Positions 31,510-39,383 of a stretch of DNA of 39,466 nt are shown here, piece by piece; within the stretch, counting starts at the first letter, position 1, and each line of letters starts with the position of its first letter. The notes below the pieces were generated by a model. The model was given only the letters and a program-made list of their open reading frames with translations, was not told where the DNA came from and made no database searches. The stretch lies in assembly GCA_017557605.1 (NCBI GenBank), contig JAFYYJ010000077.1, positions 1 through 39,466 on the forward strand, given 5' to 3'. The stretch comes from Salinivirgaceae bacterium. GTDB taxonomy: Bacteria; Bacteroidota; Bacteroidia; Bacteroidales; SZUA-534. Made by a program: the position numbers and the translations under genes.

Positions 31510-32529
31510 ATGAAAATCAGAATCATCGCAATTGCAGCACTTATGGGGTGCGCACAATTGGTTTCAGGTCAGGTTACTGACGGCGAGGCAGCGCTTCGCA
31601 AACAGAGTTCGGACACTACACAGGGTTGGCGCAAGGGCGGAGTAATCTCGCTCAACGCTACTCAGACATCGCTCTCGCACTGGGCGTCGGGCGGTCAGAA
31701 CTCGATAGCTTTCAACGCAACATTGAACCTGTTTGCCAACTATCGCGCAGGCAAAAACACTTGGGACAACACCCTTGACCTTGGTTACGGAATGTCGCGC
31801 CAGGACAAGGACGGCGATTTCATTAAGAATGACGACCGTATCGACTTCACATCGAAATACGGCTATGAGGCATACAAATCGTTCTACTACGCAGCATTGT
31901 TCAACTTCAAATCGCAAATGGACAACGGCTACAATTATGTGAACGACACAACCAAAGAGAAAATTTCGGCGTTTTTGGCTCCGGCCTACGTTATGGGCGC
32001 CCTTGGTCTTGATTACAAGCCGAATAACTACTTCAGCGCATTCCTGGCTCCGGTAACTTTGAAATACACCATTGTCAACGACCAGGACCTTGCCGATGCT
32101 GGCGCTTTTGGTGTCGATGCTGCAGAATATGAAATGGTTGAGGAGAAAGATGAAAATGGCGTTGTGATTAGTACTCATCCGGGAAAAATGTTGAAAGCCG
32201 GTAAGAAGGCCCGTGGCGAGTTCGGTGGTTACTTGCGTTTGGTTTACAGCAAGAACGATTTTGAGGCAGAATGGCTGAAGAACTTCTCAATCACTTCGAA
32301 GGCTGATTTCTTCTCGAATTACGCCAACAATCCGCAGAACATCGATGTCAGCTGGGAGACACAGATTGCGATGAAAGTGAACAAATACATCTCGTTCACC
32401 GTTCAGACTCACTTGATTTACGACGATGACATCAAAGTGCCGGTTGAGGAAAACGGTGAGACAAGAATGGTCGGCAGCAAAGTACAATTTAAGGAGATTG
32501 CCGGCGTTGGTATTATGTGCAATTTCTAA
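31510..32529 (+). CDS. DUF3078 family outer-membrane-type protein
   Basis: A 339-residue exported protein. The signal peptide (1-21) ends LVSGQ. The N-terminal signature GWRKGGVISLNATQTSLSHW with ASGGQNSIAFNA is diagnostic of DUF3078, a Bacteroidetes family predicted to form an outer-membrane beta-barrel. Further amphipathic strands (TWDNTLDLGYGMSRQ, YYAALFNFKSQMDNGY, SFTVQTHLIYDDDI) continue to the terminal Phe (GVGIMCNF). A charged loop at about 210-235 (MVEEKDENG) is the most variable-looking part. The role is unknown. It leads a same-strand cluster with a thioredoxin-fold protein (41 bases on), a DPP-IV peptidase and a thioesterase; co-transcription with at least the next gene is likely. 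Confidence 0.85.
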   Translation: MKIRIIAIAALMGCAQLVSGQVTDGEAALRKQSSDTTQGWRKGGVISLNATQTSLSHWASGGQNSIAFNATLNLFANYRAGKNTWDNTLDLGYGMSRQDKDGDFIKNDDRIDFTSKYGYEAYKSFYYAALFNFKSQMDNGYNYVNDTTKEKISAFLAPAYVMGALGLDYKPNNYFSAFLAPVTLKYTIVNDQDLADAGAFGVDAAEYEMVEEKDENGVVISTHPGKMLKAGKKARGEFGGYLRLVYSKNDFEAEWLKNFSITSKADFFSNYANNPQNIDVSWETQIAMKVNKYISFTVQTHLIYDDDIKVPVEENGETRMVGSKVQFKEIAGVGIMCNF

Positions 32530-32570
32530 AAGTTTGACAAGACTTACTTGTTGATATTAAAAAATTGATT

Positions 32571-34016
32571 ATGAAATTATTAGCATATTGTTTGCTGGCG
32601 GCGGCAGCTGTTTTTGGTTGCCGCAACGCCAGTGCCGCCGACGGAAAAGCAGGAGGCGGCTACCACATTAAGGTTCATATTGATAATCTGGCCGACAGCA
32701 CAGTATATCTGGGCTATTATTACGGTGACAAACAATATGTTAAAGACACTATCAAGCTCGACCGCAAGGCTAATGGCGAGTTCAAGGGCGAAAAGCCTCT
32801 CGATGGAGGTATTTATTTCATATTAGTGCCTGGCAACACCATTTTCGAGCTGATGATTGACAAAGAGCAAAATTTCAGTGTTTCAACCACTTTCACTGGC
32901 GATGACGCTGATTTGACCAAGAATTTGAAAACTGAGGGTAGCAACGAACAACAGATATATGTTGACTACCAACAGTTTATGTATAATCAGAACAACATTG
33001 CAATGGGGCTGCGCAAGCGTCTGCCAAAGGCCAAAGGCAAGGACAAGACGGCAATAAACGACAGTCTTGATTTGCTTTTTACGCAAGTGAAGGAACGTTG
33101 GGCCGATATTGACCAGAATCACCACGAATCGTTGTTGGCGGCCGTTCTGCGCATCAACCGCGACATTGATATTCCTGATTTTCCGCGTGATGCCGACGGC
33201 AATGTGCTTGATTCGGCATTCCAATACAAATATTACAAAAAGCATTTCTTCGATAATGTTGATTTTCAGGATGCAAGATTGCTCCGTACGCGGTTCTATC
33301 AGCCCAAGCTTGTCCGCTATTTCGACAAGATGATTCTTCAGGCGCCCGACACTATTGTCAAGGAGAGCCGCGACATTATCGGCCGTACCGAGGGTTGCGA
33401 CGAGATGTTCCGATTCACACTTCAGACCATATTTAACAAGTACAATAACAGCAACATAATGGGTATGGACAAGGTGCTTGTTTTCTTTGGCGACAACTAT
33501 TATCTGAAAGAAGGAAAGACTCCTTGGGTTGATTCGGCGTGGGTAGAGAAACTGCGGGAAAGAGTGGAGGAATTGCGTTATAATCAAGTTGGAAATCAAG
33601 CCGTTGAGTTGCATCTTTACACTTACGATGACAAACCGGTGACTATATCGGGCATCAATGCCGAATATACGGTGCTGTTCTTCTTTGAGCCGTCGTGCGG
33701 ACACTGCAAGAAGGCCACGCCAAAGATGAAGGCGCTTGCTGACAAGTTCTGGGAGCGCGGTGTTGAGGTTATGGGCATCTACACCCAAACCGACAAGGAA
33801 GAATGGGGTAAGTTTATTGAAAGTCAGGGACTTGAAAACTGGATAAACGCTTGGGACCCATACAATCAGTCGGGCTTCCGTTTGTTCTACGACATCCGCA
33901 GCACACCTTCGATTTACCTACTCGACCGAGGCAAGAAAATCATTGCCAAACGTATTGACGTTGAGACACTTGAAAAGGTGCTTGAAGATGAGTACGCTCG
34001 GAAGGATAAGAAGTAA
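32571..34016 (+). CDS. Exported thioredoxin-fold protein (TlpA-like, DUF4369/DUF5106-type architecture)
   Basis: A 481-residue protein; the ATG at 32571 is taken as the start. The N-terminus is a signal peptide with a possible lipobox (VFGC, Cys18) or, alternatively, a cleavage site after NASA. Residues about 30-115 form a beta domain resembling DUF4369 (HIDNLADSTVYLGYYYGDKQ, KPLDGGIYFILVPG). A helical middle (about 120-335) fits DUF5106, and a C-terminal thioredoxin domain (about 345-475) carries the redox pair Cys376-Gly-His-Cys379 (FFEPSCGHCKKATP). The cis-Pro is kept in RSTPSIYLLD. It is probably a periplasmic thiol-disulfide oxidoreductase. It is the intact counterpart of the broken gene at 37-38 kb, although not a close relative in sequence. 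Confidence 0.85.
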   Translation: MKLLAYCLLAAAAVFGCRNASAADGKAGGGYHIKVHIDNLADSTVYLGYYYGDKQYVKDTIKLDRKANGEFKGEKPLDGGIYFILVPGNTIFELMIDKEQNFSVSTTFTGDDADLTKNLKTEGSNEQQIYVDYQQFMYNQNNIAMGLRKRLPKAKGKDKTAINDSLDLLFTQVKERWADIDQNHHESLLAAVLRINRDIDIPDFPRDADGNVLDSAFQYKYYKKHFFDNVDFQDARLLRTRFYQPKLVRYFDKMILQAPDTIVKESRDIIGRTEGCDEMFRFTLQTIFNKYNNSNIMGMDKVLVFFGDNYYLKEGKTPWVDSAWVEKLRERVEELRYNQVGNQAVELHLYTYDDKPVTISGINAEYTVLFFFEPSCGHCKKATPKMKALADKFWERGVEVMGIYTQTDKEEWGKFIESQGLENWINAWDPYNQSGFRLFYDIRSTPSIYLLDRGKKIIAKRIDVETLEKVLEDEYARKDKK

Positions 34017-34066
34017 GACCAACAACCCTTTATTGGTTCATTTATAAAAAGAAAAACCGCAAAAAT

Positions 34067-36253
34067 ATGCGACCGATTAAACTATTGATTGCCCTTTTGC
34101 TGCCAATAACCGCTATGTGTCAGCAAGTTGGCGACAGAATCACTCTTGATGATTTTTTTAAAGGAACATTCTCCGAGAACGGAATAGTACAGCCCACGCC
34201 GATGAACGACGGGCAGCATTACGCTGTTATTGAGGAAGGAACCAAAATTGTCAAATATAGTTACAAGACAGGCAAAAGGGTGGCTACACTGGCCACGGTG
34301 GAACAACTTGGCGACAGCACTATCAATTATTTTATCAGTTTTGAATTCGACCGTTCGGAGTCGAAAATCATCTTCTTTACCAACTATCAAAGCATCTATC
34401 GCCGCTCATTTACAGCCGATTACTATGTTTGGGATATTGCTGCGAAAAAACTGACCGCCGTTTCCAATGAGCGCCGTCAGCAGGTGGCTACATTGTCGCC
34501 CGACGGCACAATGGTGGCGTACGTTAGCGGCAACAATCTGTATATTAAACGATTGGCTGATGAAACCGAAACTCAGGTGACAACAGACGGACTCAAAAAC
34601 AGCATTATCAATGGTATTCCCGACTGGGTTTATGAGGAGGAGTTTGAGTACAACAAGGCCTTCTGTTGGTCGCCCGACAGCCGCAACCTTTCGTGGTGCC
34701 GTTTCGACGAGTCGGCTGTGCCAACCTACTCATTCCAAATGTTTGCCGGACTTGAGCCCGAGTTTACAGAGAACAAACTTTATCCGTCGGACTACACCTA
34801 CAAGTATCCGAAGGCCGGCGAGTGCAATTCGGTGGTAACGGTTTGGAACTATAATCTTGATAATAAGCAAAAAACTAAAATTGATGTCGGCGCAGAAACT
34901 GACCAGTACATTCCGCGCATAATGTGGTCGCCAGCGGGTAAGTTGGTGGTTTACAGACTTAACCGTCTGCAAAATCATCTTGAATTGCTCTATGCCGATG
35001 TTGCCACTGGCGCAACTGAAAAATTCTACGATGAGACCAATAAATGTTACATCGATGAGACGGAGTTCGACCGCCTGACTTTCAACGCCGACGGCTCAAA
35101 GTTCCTGATGATGAGCGAGCGCGACGGCTGGAACCACATCTATCTGTACAAGGCCGATGGCACTTTGCTGAATCAGGTTACCAAAGGTGAGTGGGATGTG
35201 ACTGATTTCTATGGTTTCGATGAGAAAACTAACACTATTTTCTACCAAAGTGCGGAGCGGGGAGCAGCTGTACGCGATGTCTATTCGGTGAAAACCGATG
35301 GCAGCGCCAAAAAGCAATTAAGCCAACACGCAGGCACTAATACTTTTGTGTTCAGCAGCGGGTTCAAATACTACATCAGTGCGTTTTCAAATGCAGCAAC
35401 GCCAACTGTTTACACACTGCATGAGCGAAGCAGCAAACTCATCCGCACACTTGAGGGAAACCAAGCCCTTGCCGGCACTCTGAAAAAGCATCAGTTCTGC
35501 CCCAAGGAGTTTTTGTCATTCACAACGCCCGATGGTATCAGCTTGAATGCGTGGATGGTAAAGCCCGTAGGATTCAATCCCGAAAAGAAATATCCGGTGC
35601 TGATGGTGCAGTACAGTGGTCCAAATTCGCAACAGGTTCTCGATGTGTTTGATGTTGGTTGGGAGCAGGTTTTGGCCGCCCAAGACTACATTGTTTTCTG
35701 TTGCGATGGTCGCGGAACGGGTGCGCGCGGTGAGGCTTTCCGCAAGGTAACATATTTGCAGTTAGGTAAATATGAACTTGCCGACCAGCTCAACGCTGCC
35801 AACTATCTGAAAAGTCTGCCATACGTTGATGCCAATCGTGTTGGTATTTGGGGCTGGAGTTTCGGTGGCTTTATGGTGCTCAACAGTCTGACGCAGGGCA
35901 ACGGCACGTTTAAGGCTGGCATTGCGGTTGCGCCCGTCACCAACTGGCGCTACTACGACAACATCTACACCGAACGTTTTATGCGCACGCCGCAGGAGAA
36001 CGCCGACGGCTACGATAGCAATTCACCAATCACTCACGCGGCTGATTTACAAGGAAATCTGTTGCTTATACACGGCTCTGCCGACGACAATGTGCATTGG
36101 CAGAATTCAGCCGAAATGTGTGAGGCTCTGGTTCAGGCCGACAAGCAGTTCGAATACTTCGTTTACACCAACCGCAATCATAGCATCTATGGCGGAAACA
36201 CACGTTGGCATCTATATTCCAAAATGTTGCGATTTGTGCTTGAGAATTTGTGA
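34067..36253 (+). CDS. Dipeptidyl peptidase IV-type S9 serine peptidase
   Basis: A 728-residue exported enzyme that removes X-Pro or X-Ala dipeptides from peptide N-termini. The signal peptide is 1-18 (ITAMCQ). The beta-propeller contains PDWVYEEEFEY, whose Glu-Glu pair binds the substrate N-terminus. The alpha/beta-hydrolase domain (about 480-728) has the full triad: Ser598 in GWSFGGF, Asp673 in GSADDNVHW and His705 in NRNHSIYGG. The length and order match DPP-IV of gut Bacteroidetes. It is likely periplasmic, finishing the breakdown of proline-rich peptides. It lies 50 bases after the thioredoxin-fold gene and 51 bases before the thioesterase gene. Confidence 0.95.
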   Translation: MRPIKLLIALLLPITAMCQQVGDRITLDDFFKGTFSENGIVQPTPMNDGQHYAVIEEGTKIVKYSYKTGKRVATLATVEQLGDSTINYFISFEFDRSESKIIFFTNYQSIYRRSFTADYYVWDIAAKKLTAVSNERRQQVATLSPDGTMVAYVSGNNLYIKRLADETETQVTTDGLKNSIINGIPDWVYEEEFEYNKAFCWSPDSRNLSWCRFDESAVPTYSFQMFAGLEPEFTENKLYPSDYTYKYPKAGECNSVVTVWNYNLDNKQKTKIDVGAETDQYIPRIMWSPAGKLVVYRLNRLQNHLELLYADVATGATEKFYDETNKCYIDETEFDRLTFNADGSKFLMMSERDGWNHIYLYKADGTLLNQVTKGEWDVTDFYGFDEKTNTIFYQSAERGAAVRDVYSVKTDGSAKKQLSQHAGTNTFVFSSGFKYYISAFSNAATPTVYTLHERSSKLIRTLEGNQALAGTLKKHQFCPKEFLSFTTPDGISLNAWMVKPVGFNPEKKYPVLMVQYSGPNSQQVLDVFDVGWEQVLAAQDYIVFCCDGRGTGARGEAFRKVTYLQLGKYELADQLNAANYLKSLPYVDANRVGIWGWSFGGFMVLNSLTQGNGTFKAGIAVAPVTNWRYYDNIYTERFMRTPQENADGYDSNSPITHAADLQGNLLLIHGSADDNVHWQNSAEMCEALVQADKQFEYFVYTNRNHSIYGGNTRWHLYSKMLRFVLENL

Positions 36254-36304
36254 TTTGTTGGCACGAATATTGCGAACCGAATCGGGAAACAAAATCAAGA
36301 AACT

Positions 36305-36784
36305 ATGGATTTGAAACGCATCATAAACCCGTGGCAGATGGAGGCAAAATACAATTGCTTTGGCTGCTCACCCAATAACCCGTTCGGCCTTCATCTTTGC
36401 TTTTACGAGGATGGCGACAACATTGTGTCGGAATGGGAGCCGAATACCAACTACCAAAGTTGGCTCGACACGCTGCATGGCGGTATTCAGGCCACCTTGC
36501 TCGACGAACTCTGCGGCTGGGTTGTAACGCGCAAACTGCAAACTGCCGGCGTAACTTCGAAGATGGAGACGCGCTACAAACGGCCGGTGCTCATCAGCAA
36601 AGGGAAAATCACAATCAGCGGCCACATTCGTGAGCAGCGTCGCAATATTGTCATTATCGATGCGCAAATTGCCGACAGCGAAGGCGTTGTCTGCACCGAA
36701 GCCACTTGCACCTATTTCACTATGCCGCGCGAGAAAGCGCAGGCTGAAATGAACTTCCGCGAGTGCAAGTTGGAGGGGGAATAG
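36305..36784 (+). CDS. PaaI-type hotdog-fold thioesterase
   Basis: A 159-residue cytoplasmic protein of the hotdog fold. The N-terminal NCFGCSPNNPFGLHL is a motif seen in one PaaI subgroup. LHGGIQATLLDELCGWV contains the HGG loop and the catalytic Asp or Glu of the central helix. TRYKRPV and GKITISGHIRE are the following strands. It should hydrolyse acyl- or aryl-CoA thioesters; the exact substrate is not readable. A link with the phenylacetyl-CoA genes 26 kb away would be speculative. It is the last gene of the plus-strand run and ends 35 bases before the facing broken thioredoxin gene. Confidence 0.87.
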   Translation: MDLKRIINPWQMEAKYNCFGCSPNNPFGLHLCFYEDGDNIVSEWEPNTNYQSWLDTLHGGIQATLLDELCGWVVTRKLQTAGVTSKMETRYKRPVLISKGKITISGHIREQRRNIVIIDAQIADSEGVVCTEATCTYFTMPREKAQAEMNFRECKLEGE

Positions 36785-36819
36785 CCCCCGCCAACAAGGT
36801 TTTGCAGCCGTTTAGTGGA

Positions 36820-37248
36820 TTATTTCACCGAGATATATTTCTCGATGTAATATACAATTGAGTCAGGTTCGATACGGTTCTTTATAATAAGCCCGTTACG
36901 GTCAATCAAAGTATAATGCGCAACACCGGTTATCCAATAACTGTCAAGCAAGTTTTGAGCCCATTTCCCCTTGCAAATTAAATGACTGCCTAACGCATTG
37001 TTTTCTTTTACAATCTGTTGGCAGGCTTCGGGGGCATCTTCAAGGCAGATATTGACAAGTTCGAAGCCTTGTTTCCCATATTTCTCGACAAGTGCGTTTT
37101 TTTGCGGAGTTCTGGCTATGCATCCTTCACAATGAGTATTCCAAAAATTGAGCAGCACCAACTTGTCCGCGAAATTTGAAAGCGAAACCGATTCGTTTTC
37201 AAGATTTTTAAGGTAGAAATTGGGGGCTTTGTCGCCTTTTTTCAGCAT
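36820..37248 (-). pseudogene. Thioredoxin half of a disrupted TlpA-type lipoprotein
   Basis: A 142-codon frame with a thioredoxin-like domain: GDKAPNFYLKNLENESVSL, then FWNTHCEGCIARTP (Cys40, Cys43), and HYTLIDRNG. It has no signal peptide of its own. It is in the same frame as the lipoprotein gene just upstream (37270-38241), separated from it by a single TAA and seven sense codons (NELLSKK). In relatives the two parts form one polypeptide. The residue before the last strand is Ala110 (codon GCG, 36919-36921), where the thioredoxin fold normally needs a cis-Pro; CCG to GCG is one base. The pair therefore reads as a gene with a nonsense mutation and a second damaging change. Re-initiation at the ATG would make a cytoplasmic domain. 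A genuine split into two proteins is possible but less likely. Confidence 0.7.
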
Positions 37249-37269
37249 TTTTTTCGAGAGTAATTCGTT

Positions 37270-38241
37270 TTAGATGTTTGCTTGTTCTGTAGTGATATAA
37301 TTGAGCAGTGCCGTGTCTTTTATCAGGCTCGAATTGGCTTCAATCAACCTGTTTAGATATTTGTTTTTCTCATTGTATTCCGATTGGTTATGTGCTTTTC
37401 GTAAAAAAATCAAATAGTTCGACAGCCGCGAAGCCGTAAAGTATGATGTGATTTCTTCAGACAGATTGCTTTTAACGGTGTTGATGTTGTCTTGAACATA
37501 TTCATAAAATACTTCATTGTTGACGTTTTGTCCCAAAAGCGTGTCAAATCGTGGAGCACTGAACATACATAGGAAGTTTATGTAACTGTCTGTCCAATAA
37601 TATTTGCTTTCACGGATTGGCTCATTTTTTCTTAAAATGTCAATATTATTTAAACCAAATTGAGCATAACTCTGTTTTAAAACAACTTTATTGAATGATA
37701 GATTTTCGGTTTGATAGTCGCGGAACCATTTGGGTAACAAACCGGCGGAGTAAGCCGAATCAAGGCTTTTTTGTTTGTCAGCGTATCTTGAATCAATTTT
37801 TGCAAAACACGATTCGTCATTTTCAAAATCTTCCGACAACCATGTCGGATTATTTGTCAGATGGTCGCAAATCTGTTTTGTGAATCCTTCGAAAGTAACG
37901 TCGCTGTTTGCCAAATCGAGATTCACTGTAAGTGGTTCGTCTTGGACTAAAAATATATTGAATTCCATATTGTCGTAGTAGCAGATGGCTTCTGCCGGAT
38001 GGTTCAGCGACAAGGTGTATTCAAATGTCGTATCACTTTCGACACGAAACGTTTTTTTGAATTGGTCCAATGGGAACGATTGGTTGTAGAAAAAATTGAA
38101 CGTTTTTGGCGTTTTCACGTTTGTGAAGTTGAAAGTCAGTTGCGTCTCACCGTTCAGAGTGAACTTGCACTCATATTCGGGCTGGTGTGCGCATCCGGCA
38201 ACCAACAAAGCAATGCCAATGGCAAATAGTTGTTTCTTCAT
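37270..38241 (-). pseudogene. Lipoprotein half of the disrupted TlpA-type gene
   Basis: A 323-residue frame. The N-terminal signal ends in a clean lipobox, LLVAGC, with Cys17. A beta domain follows (about 24-115; FTLNGETQLTFNF, EYTLSLNHPAEAICYYDN), like the DUF4369-type start of Bacteroidetes thiol-disulfide lipoproteins. A helical region (about 125-320) continues up to YITTEQANI and then TAA (37270-37272). Without that stop, the frame would read straight through into the thioredoxin domain, giving a normal total of about 474 residues. As it stands, the protein would be an outer- or periplasm-facing lipoprotein lacking its catalytic domain. It may still be made and exported. No promoter box is seen upstream. 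Confidence 0.7.
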
Positions 38242-38297
38242 AACAGTTTGAGTTTTAAGTTTATTGATTCGTAAATATAACTTTTTTTGTTGTTGAT

Positions 38298-38522
38298 AAC
38301 AAGTTTTTACTGCCGTTTGGTTGACTATTTAATCGAGATATTTTTCTCGATGTAATATTCAAGAGAGTCGGGTTCGATAAGGTTCTTTAATAAGTTCAAT
38401 GTGGTCGGCCAATTAAATTGTATTTCATTAAAAGTTTGTTCTCTGCCCGTTTTTAGATGAAAAAAGGTTCGGAGAGATGAATGGCAAATTGTATATTTGC
38501 TAAAAACATATTTCGTGAATTC
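38298..38522 (-). pseudogene. Decayed 3' end of a second copy of the thioredoxin-lipoprotein gene
   Basis: Bases 38298-38406 align with 36793-36903, the last codons and 3' flank of the thioredoxin half, with about 20 mismatches in 109 aligned bases and one 2-base gap (counted by eye). On the minus strand the C-terminal sequence IEPDSLEYYIEKNISIK ending at TAG (38325-38327) parallels IEPDSIVYYIEKYISVK of the fuller copy. The frame stays open for 65 codons, back to 38522, but contains no Met and no thioredoxin motif. The promoter of the rightward lipoprotein lies across it. It is a remnant left by tandem duplication and deletion. Confidence 0.75.
38492..38499 (+). promoter_or_regulatory. -7 box for the FISUMP lipoprotein gene
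   Basis: TATATTTG matches TAnnTTTG, 37 bases before the ATG at 38537. The -33 position has only TTCG. It overlaps the decayed minus-strand remnant. Confidence 0.5.
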
Positions 38523-38536
38523 TTAAAAACGTTACT

Positions 38537-39286
38537 ATGAGAAACAGATTATTGAAATCTTTCGCATTGTTTGCGTTGCTTGCCACAGTGTTTGCGTCTT
38601 GTACCAACAACTATAATGGTGATGTTGTTGATTTGGGATTGCCAAGCGGAGTTAAATGGGCAACCTGCAATTTGGGCGCTGCAAATCCGTGGGAATATGG
38701 CAATTACTATGCATGGGGCGAGACCGAAACAAAAAACGATTACAGTTGGGAGACATATAAGTATTGCAATATTACGGATACTACTATTACAAAATACTGC
38801 AACAATGCTGAATATGGCAATGGTGGTTTTACCGACACTCTTACTACTCTTGAATCGGCCGACGATGCCGCCACAGCCGTGTTAGGTTCTGATTATTCGC
38901 TGCCAACCATTGCCGATTGGGAAGAATTGAACAAAGAGTGCTATTGGGTTTGGACGGGAACCTACAATAATCGGAAAGTAAATGGTTATGTGGTTTATAA
39001 AGCAAAATCGGCAGACGACAAAGGAACAATAGTTTACGCTGATGGCACGCCGTCATCGCTGTATTCTATATCCGACATCCACATTTTTCTTCCTGCAGCT
39101 GGGGGCTGTGGCAGAAGGGGAGACCACGTTCTCGCTGGTACGAGCGGTTTCTATTGGTCGCCTTCGCTCGACTGGTACAGTCCGGACCACGCGAGTAACT
39201 GTGTCTTCCACGGTGGCAACGTGCATCCGTTGTATAGTGATGGCCGCTACGTCGGCCTATCTGTTCGCCCTGTTCGGCGCAAATAA
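38537..39286 (+). CDS. FISUMP (Fib_succ_major) domain lipoprotein with DGR-like variable C-terminus
   Basis: A 249-residue lipoprotein. The signal ends at ATVFASC, with lipidated Cys22. The Fib_succ_major/DUF1566-like domain, related to the C-type-lectin/FGE fold, starts at DLGLPSGVKWATCNLGA (about 32-48). It continues with YGNYYAWGETETKNDYSW, a Cys-Asn-Thr-rich insert, YSLPTIADWEELNKEC, and ends with FLPAAGG...GFYWSP...RYVGLSVRPVRR. These are surface-displayed binding proteins in Bacteroidetes, often in many copies per genome. The last about 60 residues differ from the family's usual Asn- and Ser-rich form at positions where that form has A-containing codons, while A-free codons are kept. 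This is the mark of a diversity-generating retroelement (DGR) target. It is a single gene with its own promoter-like box. Confidence 0.85.
   Translation: MRNRLLKSFALFALLATVFASCTNNYNGDVVDLGLPSGVKWATCNLGAANPWEYGNYYAWGETETKNDYSWETYKYCNITDTTITKYCNNAEYGNGGFTDTLTTLESADDAATAVLGSDYSLPTIADWEELNKECYWVWTGTYNNRKVNGYVVYKAKSADDKGTIVYADGTPSSLYSISDIHIFLPAAGGCGRRGDHVLAGTSGFYWSPSLDWYSPDHASNCVFHGGNVHPLYSDGRYVGLSVRPVRRK
39089..39283 (+). other. Candidate DGR variable region (VR) in the lipoprotein gene
   Basis: Codons 185-249 of the lipoprotein. Codons that contain no A stay as in the family pattern (TGG 207, TCG 208, CCG 216, GCG 219, CCG 231, CGC 237). Positions where relatives mostly have AAC/AAT, AGC or TAC carry mixed codons ending in C or T (TGT, GAC, CAC, GTT, TTC, CTC, AGT, GTC, CAT). 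The end (39260-39280) is a 21-base stretch without A, as expected of the unmutated anchor next to the stop codon. The template repeat and reverse transcriptase are not in the window, so this is a candidate only. The family pattern is recalled, not computed. Confidence 0.5.
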
Positions 39287-39303
39287 TCGGATTAATGAAT
39301 AAT

Positions 39304-39383
39304 CAATCCTTCAGTAATTCAATCCTTCAGTTAATCAGTCAATCAATCCTTCAATAAGTCAGTTAATCAATAAATCAATTAAT
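39304..39383. repeat. A/T-rich short repeats before pepD
   Basis: CAATCCTTCA occurs three times (39304-39313, 39320-39329, 39344-39353). Related units, GTTAATCA (39330-39337 and again from about 39362) and AATCAAT/AATCAATTAAT, run up to the pepD ATG. It is noncoding, and may be slippage-born or a short dispersed repeat. Confidence 0.6.

Noticed and set aside
32883..33788. A long minus-strand open frame (301 codons) opposite the thioredoxin-fold gene
   Set aside because: It is a shadow of a gene with clear CGHC and signal-peptide evidence; no promoter or family features are present.
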